A stretch of DNA of 64,000 nucleotides. It comes from Jatrophihabitans cynanchi. Its GTDB lineage: Bacteria; Actinomycetota; Actinomycetes; Mycobacteriales; Jatrophihabitantaceae. Position numbers and translations under genes: made by a program. Every line of letters starts with the position of its first letter. The stretch's first letter is position 1. The stretch covers positions 1,302,001 to 1,366,000 of the forward strand of contig NZ_CP097463.1 of NCBI RefSeq assembly GCF_027247405.1. The letters are read 5' to 3'. Positions 45,054-52,555 of the stretch are shown here, piece after piece. The notes beneath the pieces are model-generated. The model had not been told where the DNA came from. It searched no databases and saw only the letters and a program-made list of their open reading frames with translations.

Positions 45054-45356
45054 GTGACGACCGCTGCTACCGAGTCGGATGCGGCTGAGCCGCTCGCCTG
45101 CTGGTGCTGCGGCTCGGCGTATCGAGAGGCCGAGCTGGTGCGGCTGGGGAACCATCCCGAAGTCGGCGTCTGCCTGCGTTGTGCGCACTTCCTGCATCAG
45201 CAGGCCCGCGGCCGTGAGGATGCGCTGCACCCGTCACCCGCCACCCGGGTCCGCGACCAGTTCCGCGCCGGCCGACGGGTCGTGATGCAGCGGGGTTGGC
45301 ATCAGAAGCCGGTCATCGGCAGGCCGTTGCGCTGGTTGGGGCGTCGCCTGCCGTAG
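45054..45356 (+). CDS. Small Cys-rich protein, possible zinc ribbon
   Basis: This 100-residue protein starts at GTG 45054. Two Cys clusters (ACWCCGSAYREAELVRLGNH, then GVCLRCAHFLH) would bind one zinc ion in a ribbon or knuckle. A basic C-terminal part (RAGRRVVMQRGWHQKPVIGR) could bind nucleic acid. It is the third gene of the HTH/Clp-N operon, 23 nt after Clp-N. I do not recognise a named family. Its conserved Cys pairs make it a candidate metal or redox sensor in a metal-resistance island, but that is speculation. Confidence 0.65.
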   Translation: MTTAATESDAAEPLACWCCGSAYREAELVRLGNHPEVGVCLRCAHFLHQQARGREDALHPSPATRVRDQFRAGRRVVMQRGWHQKPVIGRPLRWLGRRLP

Positions 45357-45357
45357 C

Positions 45358-45726
45358 TCAGCGTCCGGCCGCGCTCGGGTCGTCGGTGCGGTATTGCTGC
45401 ATCGCGGTGACCTTGCCGCCGGCGACGGTGATGCGGGTCGCGACCGGGAAGGGCTGCGGCCCGTCGTAGTCGATGGGTTTGGTTGAGCTGACGATGAAGG
45501 TGTGCTCGTCGACGTGCTCGATGGTCACCGGGTAGGCCGCGTTACCCTCGCGCTGCCGGTGCCGCAGTAGCCGCATCACCTCATCGCGGCCGACGCAGTC
45601 CCACTCGCCGGGCTCCACCCAGTTCAGGGTCACGGCCGGGTCGAGCACCACTTCGAGCGCGTCGAGGTCACCTGTGGTCCAGGCGCGCAGCCCACGTTCG
45701 ATGATCTGGTCGGTCGCGCTGGTCAT
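45358..45726 (-). CDS. NTF2-like (SnoaL/nuclear transport factor 2) protein
   Basis: This 122-residue cone-fold protein contains TDQIIERGLRAWTTGDLDAL and LDPAVTLNWVEPGEWDCVGR, and ends with ITVAGGKVTAMQQYRTDD, all typical of SnoaL-like proteins. ATG 45726 is chosen over GTG 45738. Roles in this fold range from isomerases to polyketide cyclases to scavengers. It lies tail-to-tail with the Cys-rich protein gene and downstream of merB. Its function is unknown. Confidence 0.75.
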   Translation of the reverse strand: MTSATDQIIERGLRAWTTGDLDALEVVLDPAVTLNWVEPGEWDCVGRDEVMRLLRHRQREGNAAYPVTIEHVDEHTFIVSSTKPIDYDGPQPFPVATRITVAGGKVTAMQQYRTDDPSAAGR

Positions 45727-45757
45727 CGCCACTCCCATGCGCAGGTTTCTGTGCTCA

Positions 45758-46825
45758 TCATCCGCGCCAGGTCACGGGGTCGCCAGGTGCGCTGGGTCGG
45801 GAATGAAGCAGGGTGCCGAAGATGCGCTGGCCGCGGTGCTCGGCGCGGGCCCGGTCCAGGATGTCGCCGCGTAGCTGTGGGTGTGCGTCGATCCAGGTCT
45901 GGGCGCTGGCTGGGGTGGTGAAGAAGTTGAGGTCGTTGCAGCAGGTTTCGGCCGAAGGCGCGTCGCTGCCGGCGGTCGCGCTGAGGAATACCACCGCGGT
46001 GACCGGATCCCAGAGGTAGCGGCCGTCCGCGACCGTGACGGTGACCGGCCGACCGTTGGCCGGGTCGCTGGATGTGATGACCGCGTCGGTGTCGAGCATG
46101 GCCGGCATGCCGAGTGCGTCGATGGCGCACATCGCCCAGACCTCGATCCCGCTGGTCAGCCGCACCCGGTGACGTGTCGGCGTGGCTGAGAAGGGGTAGG
46201 CGACGGCGATCTGGTTGTCGGCGTCGAGCCGGACGGCGTCCATGTTGTGCAGGTTGACCAGCACCTCGTGTGCGGTCGCGCCGTGAACCGCGGCGATCGA
46301 CTCGAGTTCCGCTGCGGCCGGGGCACGCCCGGTGCTGGCGAACGCGCGCAGGATTGCGCGATGTACCGCCTGGCCTGCCGGATGGGTCGGCGCGGTGCGC
46401 GCGCGCCGCTCCTCGAGGCTGACCGCCGAGTCCCCCGCGTCCGCGGCCGTGGCGCAGCAATCGCGCTGCACGCGGGCGGCCTGGTCGATCCCGGCATCTG
46501 CCGACCCGAGTACCGCCGACTCGACGATGGCGCCGCGCAGCTGGGCCACCGACGGCGCGCCGACGAGCTGTCCCGTCTCATCGCGGTAGAGCCGGCACGA
46601 CAGGCTGGCCGCACGGTCCGGTTCGGCGAACGGATCGCGGCCGTCGACGAGCAGGGTCGGCGAGCCCGTCATCCCGAGTTCTCGGGCGGCCTGCTCGCTG
46701 TCCACCACCTGCCGATTCACGTCGACGACGTCGAGGTCGCCGCGGCCGGCGATCACCTCGCCCAACCGGTCCGCCAGCGTCGCGACGTTCGGGCAGTCCG
46801 GCACATGGAGAATCGTCAACCTCAT
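45758..46825 (-). CDS. merB: Organomercurial lyase MerB with N-terminal thioredoxin-like domain
   Basis: This 355-residue protein has two parts. Residues 1-100 have a thioredoxin-like fold (TILHVPDCPNVATLADRLGE, then GMTGSPTLLVDGRDPF) with a single Cys at 11 instead of CxxC. Residues about 140-355 are the alkylmercury lyase, with the catalytic set C233, D236 (WAMCAIDALGMPAML) and C295/C296 (SAETCCNDLNFFTTP). It splits C-Hg bonds of organomercurials to Hg(II). ATG 46825 overlaps the merR stop by 4 nt. No mercuric reductase (merA) or merT/P is present, so Hg(II) must be handled elsewhere. Confidence 0.92.
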   Translation of the reverse strand: MRLTILHVPDCPNVATLADRLGEVIAGRGDLDVVDVNRQVVDSEQAARELGMTGSPTLLVDGRDPFAEPDRAASLSCRLYRDETGQLVGAPSVAQLRGAIVESAVLGSADAGIDQAARVQRDCCATAADAGDSAVSLEERRARTAPTHPAGQAVHRAILRAFASTGRAPAAAELESIAAVHGATAHEVLVNLHNMDAVRLDADNQIAVAYPFSATPTRHRVRLTSGIEVWAMCAIDALGMPAMLDTDAVITSSDPANGRPVTVTVADGRYLWDPVTAVVFLSATAGSDAPSAETCCNDLNFFTTPASAQTWIDAHPQLRGDILDRARAEHRGQRIFGTLLHSRPSAPGDPVTWRG

Positions 46826-47238
46826 CGGCCATCTCCAGCCACCGCGTCGCTGGTCTGCAAGGCCTGCAGCAGCGAGCACTTTCGATCGCGGCGGGGCAGA
46901 TCACAGGTTGCCACCAGTTCGACGAGCGAGTCGCGCATCCGCTGCAGGTCGGCCAGCCGCCGCTCGATCTCGCCGATCCGCGCTGTGGCCAGCGCCCGTG
47001 CGCTCGCACAGGCCCGGGGACCACCCGCGGCCAGTTGCACCAGTTTGGCTGCCTCGTCCAGCGAGAACCCCAGCTCATGCGCGCGTTTGACGAACCGCAC
47101 CAACTGTTCCGCGGATGCCGGGTAGTTGCGGTAGCCCGAGGTCGAACGCGGCGGGCGGTCCAGCAAGCCGCGCCGCTCGTAGTACCGCAACGTCTGGGTG
47201 TTCACCCCGGCCCGCTCGGCAAGTTCGCTGGTGCGCAT
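46822..47238 (-). CDS. merR: MerR-family mercury-responsive regulator
   Basis: This 138-residue MerR has its winged helix in residues 1-70 (SELAERAGVNTQTLRYYERR). The Hg-binding cysteines expected of mercury sensors are present: C77 and the pair C112-x8-C121 (TCDLPRRDRKCSLLQALQ). It binds the dyad in its own promoter and activates transcription by unwinding when Hg(II) is bound. It is the first gene of the merR-merB operon, overlapping merB by 4 nt. Confidence 0.94.
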   Translation of the reverse strand: MRTSELAERAGVNTQTLRYYERRGLLDRPPRSTSGYRNYPASAEQLVRFVKRAHELGFSLDEAAKLVQLAAGGPRACASARALATARIGEIERRLADLQRMRDSLVELVATCDLPRRDRKCSLLQALQTSDAVAGDGR

Positions 47239-47244
47239 TCCTCT

Positions 47245-47275
47245 AGCGTGAACCCTGTACCTGAGTACAGGGCAA
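47245..47275 (-). promoter_or_regulatory. MerR-type promoter with 19-bp spacer and dyad operator
   Basis: An 8-bp dyad, CCCTGTAC-ctga-GTACAGGG, occupies 47253-47272. On the minus strand TTGCCC (47275-47270) and CACGCT (47250-47245) are -35 and -10 elements 19 bp apart, the long spacer that MerR corrects by DNA distortion. Confidence 0.85.
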
Positions 47276-47298
47276 ACGTCCTACGGCCGTGGCGGTCG

Positions 47299-47847
47299 CT
47301 AGCCGGCGCTGGCCCTGCCGTCTCGGCCCGGGCTGGTCTCCAACGGTCGGGCCCGGCGTGCGCGGCGGAGCGCGCGGACGGTAATCGGGATGCCGATTGC
47401 GCTGGGCAGCAGCCACAACGCGACGGTGGGCAGTCGATCCCACAGCGGCAGGTGCGGGCCGTTGTCGACGTAGAAGGCGGTCAGCATCGCGATGTAGGAC
47501 AGGCCCATCCCGGTGATGTGCGGGGCATCGCCGGGTCGGTGCCGGCGCCGGTGCAGGTAGCCGATGCGGGCCGCGGCGAAGGCGACCAGGCCGATGATTG
47601 CCAGGTGGTAGTCCTGTCGTGGCCGCATCGCGGTCAGCGCGAGCGCAGTGAGCACCACGGCGAGAATCGCGCGGTAATACCAGCGGCCGAGCCGGATGTG
47701 ACGTGGGCTGCCTTTGCTCGTCAGCGCGGCGCTCGCGCCGGTGATGACTGCGGTCAACGCGGCGAGCAGGTGCACGGCCAAGACGGCAAGGAAAGCCGGG
47801 GCGGTCGAGCCGACCTCGGTGCCCAGAATCCGTGCCGCGTCGATCAT
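47299..47847 (-). CDS. DUF2306-like multi-pass membrane protein
   Basis: This 182-residue integral membrane protein has about five hydrophobic segments (for example FLAVLAVHLLAALTAVITGA and IAMLTAFYVDNGPHLPLWDR). The pattern of RHIRLGRWYYRAILAVVL followed by HLAIIGLVAFAAARIGYLHR resembles DUF2306, a family of unknown function with conserved His and Arg at the membrane edge. ATG 47847 is the likely start. It is divergent from the PadR gene, and a PadR-type operator lies between them. The function is not known. Confidence 0.75.
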   Translation of the reverse strand: MIDAARILGTEVGSTAPAFLAVLAVHLLAALTAVITGASAALTSKGSPRHIRLGRWYYRAILAVVLTALALTAMRPRQDYHLAIIGLVAFAAARIGYLHRRRHRPGDAPHITGMGLSYIAMLTAFYVDNGPHLPLWDRLPTVALWLLPSAIGIPITVRALRRARRARPLETSPGRDGRASAG

Positions 47848-47875
47848 GCACACCTCGCGCCCGACGAGCGGATAG

Positions 47876-47945
47876 GTAGTGTTGCTACGTATAGACGCTA
47901 CTCGGGATGGTGTCGATTGAGAACAGCGAGATGTAGCGTTGCTAC
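47876..47945. promoter_or_regulatory. Twin PadR-type operators
   Basis: GTAGTGTTGCTAC (47876-47888) and GTAGCGTTGCTAC (47933-47945) are near-identical palindromes; a further half-site GCTAC lies at 47897-47901. They flank the divergent promoter region of the membrane protein and padR genes. The second ends 2 nt before the GTG start of padR, so autorepression is likely. Confidence 0.65.
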
Positions 47946-47947
47946 CT

Positions 47948-48286
47948 GTGCGGGCCGAGTCGTTGAAGGGGCACCTGGACGCGCTGTTGATGGCGAGCCT
48001 GGAGGCCGGGCCGCGGCACGGCTACGCGGTGATCGAAGCATTGCGCGACTCCTCGGGGGGCCAGCTGGATCTGCCGACCGGGACGATCTACCCGGCGTTG
48101 CACCGGCTGGAGGCGGCCGGGTTGATCCGCGGCCGCTGGTCGGCGGCGACCGGACGGCGGCGCCGGGTATACGAGCTGACCGCGAAGGGACGCCGCGCGC
48201 TGGCCGGTGAGCGCGCGGACTGGCAGCGGTTCTGCGCGGTCGTCAGCGCAACCTTGGAGGGCGGGCCATGTCCAGATCCGGCCTGA
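47948..48286 (+). CDS. PadR-family transcriptional regulator
   Basis: This PadR regulator of about 112 residues has a winged helix with the family motif GPRHGYAVIEALRDSSGGQL and TGTIYPALHRLEAAGLIRGR, followed by a short dimer helix. GTG 47948 lies just after a palindrome; TTG 47939 is upstream in frame. It overlaps the HAAS-domain gene by 19 nt, a known pairing in which PadR controls a membrane protein operon. The effector is unknown. Confidence 0.92.
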   Translation: MRAESLKGHLDALLMASLEAGPRHGYAVIEALRDSSGGQLDLPTGTIYPALHRLEAAGLIRGRWSAATGRRRRVYELTAKGRRALAGERADWQRFCAVVSATLEGGPCPDPA

Positions 48287-48846
48287 TCGACGCCTACCTG
48301 GCCCAGATGGCGAGCCGGTTGCCGGCGCCGATCATCGCCGAACTGGCCGACGGACTGCACGACACCTACGACGCACACCGTGCCCGCGGGCTGGGTAGCG
48401 AACAGGCCGAGCGGGCCGCGGTTACCGAGTTCGGCGATCTCGCCACCGTCGTTGCCGCGTTCGTCGCGGCCAGCACAGCCCGCCGTGCGGCGCGCTTCCT
48501 GCTGGTCACCGGCCCGGTCGTCGGCGCAACCTGGGCCGCTGTCCTGCTGGCGCGCCACGGGTGGGACTGGCCGCTCGGGCTGGCCACCCGCATCGGACTC
48601 GGCACCGCGGTGCTGACCGCCGTCGCGCTGCTGGCCGCGGCCGCGTTCCAGACGCGTTACCGGGCAGCCGCGCGCAGCACGGCCGCCGCGTGTCTGCTCG
48701 TGCTCGCGGTGGACGCCGGCATGCTCGGCTACATCGTCACGACCGGCCAGTTGGCCAGTTGGCCGGTGCCGGTCGCCGCCACACTCAGCGCAGTCCGGGT
48801 CGGGTTCACGCTCACCAGGCTGCCGCGCGTGCTGCTGGTGGCATAG
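48268..48846 (+). CDS. HAAS-domain (permease prefix domain) membrane protein
   Basis: This is a 192-residue protein. The N-terminal 70 residues (PAPIIAELADGLHDTYDAHR, then RAAVTEFGDLATVVAAF) form the helical HAAS/permease-prefix domain. About four hydrophobic segments follow, including FLLVTGPVVGATWAAVLLAR and GLGTAVLTAVALLAAAAFQ. It is coupled to padR. These proteins pair with PadR regulators as membrane sensors or membrane-stress factors, but there is no firm function. Confidence 0.85.
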   Translation: MSRSGLIDAYLAQMASRLPAPIIAELADGLHDTYDAHRARGLGSEQAERAAVTEFGDLATVVAAFVAASTARRAARFLLVTGPVVGATWAAVLLARHGWDWPLGLATRIGLGTAVLTAVALLAAAAFQTRYRAAARSTAAACLLVLAVDAGMLGYIVTTGQLASWPVPVAATLSAVRVGFTLTRLPRVLLVA

Positions 48847-48888
48847 CGCCCGACGCTGGGTGCTCGCCGCGGTCGGTCGCTTCGTTTC

Positions 48889-50304
48889 TTAATGCGTCGA
48901 TTGCAGCGCGGCTCGTTGGCCGTCGAGTTGATGCTCGCGCACCCAGGCTTGGGCGGCCATCTGCACGGCGTCCCACGGCGAGCCGAGCGGCGGCGTGTAG
49001 GACAGGTCGAGTTCGCTCATCAGGCCGACGGTCATGCCGTGGAACAGGGCGGTGGCGTAGGTGTCGACCCGCTTGGCGGTCTCCGTGCCGCGCGCGCCGA
49101 TGAGTTGCGCGCCGAGCAGCAGTCCGCTGTCGGCGTCGCCGGTGATGCGGATGGTGATCGGCTGCGCGCCCGGGTAATAGGCCTTGTGGTCATCGGGTGT
49201 CGCGGTGCTGCTGACCGGATGGAACCCGGCAGCGCTGGCCTCCTGCTCGCGCAGCCCGGTGCGGGCCGCGACCATGTCGAAGACCTTGACGACCTGGGTG
49301 CCGAGGCTGCCGGCGAAGCAGCCGGTTCCGCCGAGGGCGTTCTCGCCGGCGACGCGACCCTGCTTGTGGGCCGTGGTGCCCAGCGGTAGGTAAGTGACGC
49401 CGAGCTGGCGGTGGTGGGTGATCACGCAGTCGCCGGCGGCCCAGACGTGCGGCAGCCCGGTGGCCATCGACGCGTCGACCACGACGGCGCCGCGCGGCCC
49501 GGTGCGGGCGCCGGCGGCGGTGAGCAGCTCGGTGTCCGGGCGGACGCCGACCACCACCAGGACCAGGTCGACGTCCCAGCCGAGGGGTTCGCTCTCGGGG
49601 CCAGTCCCCTCGACGTGCAGGCGCGCCGGCCCGTCCTCGGTGCGGCGGATCCGGGTGACGGTGGTGTTGGTGTGGACCTTGACACCGTGCCTGGTCAGTT
49701 CGGTGTGCAAGAGGGCGCCGAGCTCGGCGTCGACGGTGGGCAGCACTTGGGGCAGCATCTCGACCTGGGTGACGATGATGCCGCGGGCGGTGAGTCCTTC
49801 GGCCATTTCCAGCCCGACGTAGCCGGCGCCGACGATCAGCGCGGTGGCCGGGCGGATGCTGTCCAGGCTGGTGGTGAGGTCGAAGGTGTCGCCCATCGAG
49901 TGCAGCAGATGCACCCCGTCCTCGACACCGAGACCGTCGAGTCCATCGATGGGTGGGCGGACGGGGAGCGCGCCGGTGCCGACGACCAGTTCGTCGTAGT
50001 CGAGCCAGGACTGGACGCCGTGCTGGTCGCGGACGGTGATCCGCTGCTCGGGCACGTCGATTGCAGTGGCCCGGGTGTCCAGGCGCAGCCGCATGCCGGT
50101 GGCTTCGAGCTCGGGGTGGGTGCGGTGCGCGAGGTTGCGCCAGTGGGTGACCTCGCCGGAGATGTAGTACGGGATGCCGCAGATGGAGAAGTTGGGGTAG
50201 GCGTCAGCGACCACGACCGTCACGTCGGAGGATGGGTCGAGTTCGCGGGCGCGCAGCGCGGCGGAGATGCCGGCGTCGCTGCCACCGATGGCAACCAGAT
50301 GCAT
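48889..50304 (-). CDS. CoA-disulfide-reductase-like FAD/NAD oxidoreductase
   Basis: This 471-residue pyridine-nucleotide-disulfide oxidoreductase has the N-terminal FAD motif MHLVAIGGSDAGISAALRA and the single redox Cys in NFSICGIPYYISGEVTHWRN, as in CoA-disulfide reductases. The NAD-binding motif is LIVGAGYVGLEMAEGLTARG and the FAD-binding loop is LPHVWAAGDCVITHH. The C-terminal dimerisation domain is complete. There is no C-terminal Cys pair, so it is not mercuric reductase. It lies directly downstream of the aquaporin in the ars block. A thiol-redox role in arsenate or organomercurial detoxification is inferred. Confidence 0.9.
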   Translation of the reverse strand: MHLVAIGGSDAGISAALRARELDPSSDVTVVVADAYPNFSICGIPYYISGEVTHWRNLAHRTHPELEATGMRLRLDTRATAIDVPEQRITVRDQHGVQSWLDYDELVVGTGALPVRPPIDGLDGLGVEDGVHLLHSMGDTFDLTTSLDSIRPATALIVGAGYVGLEMAEGLTARGIIVTQVEMLPQVLPTVDAELGALLHTELTRHGVKVHTNTTVTRIRRTEDGPARLHVEGTGPESEPLGWDVDLVLVVVGVRPDTELLTAAGARTGPRGAVVVDASMATGLPHVWAAGDCVITHHRQLGVTYLPLGTTAHKQGRVAGENALGGTGCFAGSLGTQVVKVFDMVAARTGLREQEASAAGFHPVSSTATPDDHKAYYPGAQPITIRITGDADSGLLLGAQLIGARGTETAKRVDTYATALFHGMTVGLMSELDLSYTPPLGSPWDAVQMAAQAWVREHQLDGQRAALQSTH

Positions 50305-50345
50305 GCGTCGTCCTTGGTCGGTACGGGAACCTGTTCGGAGCGTGC

Positions 50346-51137
50346 TCAGGGTCGTTGCGTGGCCTCGGCCGCCTCGGCATGGCCGCTGTGCTGGGTGTGT
50401 GCGTGCGGGACGACGACGTCGTCGGCCTCCGCCCCGGCATCGGGGTAGAGGATCAGCACGATCACGATCGCGACGATGAGCCCGACCAGTTGCATCGCGA
50501 TGAAGCCGGCGACCGAGGCGGGGGCGATGCCGGCGAAGGTGTCGGAGAACATCCGCCCGATCGTGACCGCGGGGTTGGCGAAGCTGGTGGAGCTGGTGAA
50601 CCAATACGCCGCGCCGATGTAGGCGCCGACCGCGGGCGCGGCCAGCAGGCCGCGGTGTGTGCGGGCTAACGCGAAGATCAGCACGATCAGTCCGGCGGTG
50701 GCCACCACCTCGCCGAGCAGGTGGCCGCCGCTGGCCCGATGCTTGGTCGAGACGTGCACGCCGACGCTGAACATCGCATCGGCCAGCAGCGCCCCGCCGA
50801 CCCCGCCGACACACTGCGCGATCGAGTAGGCGCCGACGTCGCTCAGGGACAGGCCGCTGCCGGTGCGCCGGCCGACGAACCAGTCCGCGAGCGAGACCAC
50901 CGGGTTGAAGTGCGCGCCGGACACCGGACCGAGCATCAGGATGAGCACGGCGAGACCGAACACAGTGGCGGTGCTGTTCTCCAGCAGCTGCAGGCCCACG
51001 TCGTTAGAAAGCTGCTGGGCGGCGATGCCGGAGCCGACGACGACCGCGACCAGCAGGCCGGTGCCGAGGAATTCCGCGAACAGCCGCCGGGCCAGCGGCG
51101 CGGCACGCTCGGCTGACGCCGGCGGTGGTTTGGTCAC
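50346..51137 (-). CDS. MIP/aquaporin-family channel in the arsenic block
   Basis: This channel of about 263 residues has six membrane segments and two half-helix motifs, NPV (SGAHFNPVVSLADW) and NPA (SFANPAVTIGRMFSD). GTG 51137 is used because the arm of the operator at 51144 must lie upstream; the longer reading to 51332 would cross the divergent arsR gene. In actinobacteria MIP channels next to arsR and arsC can conduct arsenite outward, replacing ArsB or Acr3. That role is inferred, not seen. Confidence 0.88.
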   Translation of the reverse strand: MTKPPPASAERAAPLARRLFAEFLGTGLLVAVVVGSGIAAQQLSNDVGLQLLENSTATVFGLAVLILMLGPVSGAHFNPVVSLADWFVGRRTGSGLSLSDVGAYSIAQCVGGVGGALLADAMFSVGVHVSTKHRASGGHLLGEVVATAGLIVLIFALARTHRGLLAAPAVGAYIGAAYWFTSSTSFANPAVTIGRMFSDTFAGIAPASVAGFIAMQLVGLIVAIVIVLILYPDAGAEADDVVVPHAHTQHSGHAEAAEATQRP

Positions 51138-51143
51138 GGCGCC

Positions 51144-51176
51144 ATCTTGACGCACCGTATTTAGTTCAGTCAAGAT
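51144..51176. promoter_or_regulatory. Symmetric ArsR-type operator between divergent genes
   Basis: Perfect 8-bp arms ATCTTGAC and GTCAAGAT are separated by 17 bp. Each arm carries a TTGAC -35-like element for one of the two divergent genes (aquaporin and arsR-phosphatase fusion), whose start codons lie only 7 nt outside the dyad on either side. Confidence 0.6.
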
Positions 51177-51183
51177 TGAGGCA

Positions 51184-51861
51184 ATGAACGCTGAAGCAAC
51201 TGTTCGGGTGAGTGAGCGGGCGGCAGTGCATTCCGCGCTCGGTGACGTGGCGCGGCTGCGCATCGTGGACATACTGAGCGTCGGCGACGCGGCGCCCTCG
51301 GAGCTGGCCGAGTTGCTCGGCATGCCCTCCAACCTGCTCGCGCACCACTTGCGGGTGCTGGAGGGGGTCGGGCTGATCGCCCGCTCCCGTTCCGAGGGTG
51401 ACCGGCGCCGCAGCTACCTGCGTCTGGTGCCCGGTGCGCTGGACGCGCTGAACACCGGTGGTGTGCGGGTGGCGCGGCGGGTGGTGTTCGTGTGCACCGC
51501 CAACTCGGCCCGCTCCCAACTCGCCGCCGCACTGTGGCGCCGGGCCAGCGCAGTCCCGGCAACATCGGCCGGCACCCACCCGGCGCGGCGCATCGATGCC
51601 GGCGCGGTCGCCGCAGCGCGCCGCCATGCGCTGCCGCTGCGGGTGTTGCGCCCCCGCGCCCTCGCCGATCTCGTGGCTGACGACGACTTCGTGATCACAG
51701 TGTGCGACAACGCGCACGAGGAACTCGACCGGCTGCGCGGACTGCACTGGTCGGTGCCTGACCCGGTTCGAGTCGGGACCGACGCGGCCTTCGACGCGGC
51801 CTTCGACGAACTCGCCCGCAGGGTCAGCGACCTCGCGCCTCGACTGTCCGCCACCTCCTGA
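51184..51861 (+). CDS. ArsR regulator fused to LMW-phosphatase-type arsenate reductase domain
   Basis: This 225-residue fusion has an ArsR winged helix in residues 1-90 (DVARLRIVDILSVGDAAPSE, LGMPSNLLAHHLRVLEGVGL). Residues 95-225 have a low-molecular-weight phosphatase fold with the CX5R loop C104-TANSA-R110 (VVFVCTANSARSQLAAALW). A conserved Cys follows in FVITVCDNAHEELDRL, and the DP signature in PDPVRVG. Sensing and arsenate reduction sit in one chain. It is divergent from the aquaporin gene and 16 nt upstream of arsC. Confidence 0.93.
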   Translation: MNAEATVRVSERAAVHSALGDVARLRIVDILSVGDAAPSELAELLGMPSNLLAHHLRVLEGVGLIARSRSEGDRRRSYLRLVPGALDALNTGGVRVARRVVFVCTANSARSQLAAALWRRASAVPATSAGTHPARRIDAGAVAAARRHALPLRVLRPRALADLVADDDFVITVCDNAHEELDRLRGLHWSVPDPVRVGTDAAFDAAFDELARRVSDLAPRLSATS

Positions 51862-51877
51862 CAGGAACGGATCAGAC

Positions 51878-52555
51878 ATGACCTCGGACCACCCGCACGC
51901 CACGATCACCCTCGACCAGAGCGTCGCGCTCAAGACAGCCGCGACGCGGCTGGCCCGCGATTTCGACGGCGTCTTCAACGCCGAGACGATCGAGCGGTTC
52001 CTGCACTCCTCTTACGATCAGTTCGCCGGGCACGCCACCATTGCCAACTTCCTGCCGCTGCTCGCCGAACGCTTCGCCCGGGAGCGCCTGCAAGCACTGG
52101 CCCGAGTCGAAGGCTTACATGTGGACGGCAAACCGACCGTGCTGTTCCTGTGCGTGCACAACGCCGGCCGCTCGCAGATGGCGCTCGGCTTCTTCGAGCA
52201 CTACGCCGGCGAGGCGGCCGTGGCCTGGTCCGGCGGGTCCGAGCCCGGCGAACAGGTCAATCCCGCAGCGATCGCCGCGATGGCCGAACGCGGCATCGAC
52301 ATCGCTCGCGCCTACCCGAAGCCGTGGACCGACGAAATCGTGCGGGCGGCGGACGTGGTGATCACCATGGGCTGCGGCGACGCGTGCCCGATCTTTCCCG
52401 GCAAACGCTACGAGGAATGGGTCCTCGACGACCCGGCCGGCAAGGACGTCGCCGCCGTGCGCCCGGTTCGCGACGAGATCGAACGCCGCGTGCTCGACCT
52501 GCTCGCCGAACTTCAGGTGCCGGTTCAGCGGCAGCCGCACGACCCCGCCGGGTGA
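51878..52555 (+). CDS. arsC: Arsenate reductase ArsC, LMW-phosphatase type with helical N-terminal domain
   Basis: This 225-residue enzyme has an N-terminal 80-residue three-helix domain (GVFNAETIERFLHSSYDQFA), seen in actinobacterial arsenate reductases. The catalytic P-loop is C92-VHNAG-R98 (LFLCVHNAGRSQMALGFFEH). MGCGDACPIFPGKRYEEW provides further Cys residues and the Asp loop (DDPAGK). It reduces arsenate to arsenite, probably with mycothiol/mycoredoxin in actinobacteria (family knowledge). Its 3' end overlaps the convergent arsM by 31 nt. Confidence 0.94.
   Translation: MTSDHPHATITLDQSVALKTAATRLARDFDGVFNAETIERFLHSSYDQFAGHATIANFLPLLAERFARERLQALARVEGLHVDGKPTVLFLCVHNAGRSQMALGFFEHYAGEAAVAWSGGSEPGEQVNPAAIAAMAERGIDIARAYPKPWTDEIVRAADVVITMGCGDACPIFPGKRYEEWVLDDPAGKDVAAVRPVRDEIERRVLDLLAELQVPVQRQPHDPAG

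Noticed and set aside
48889-50304. Mercuric reductase MerA
   Set aside because: It has a single redox Cys in a CoA-disulfide-reductase context and lacks the CxxxxC active site and C-terminal Cys pair of MerA.
48889-50814. Reading the flavoprotein as a 641-residue fusion
   Set aside because: The extra N-terminus is the aquaporin gene in another frame; the flavoprotein starts at ATG 50304.
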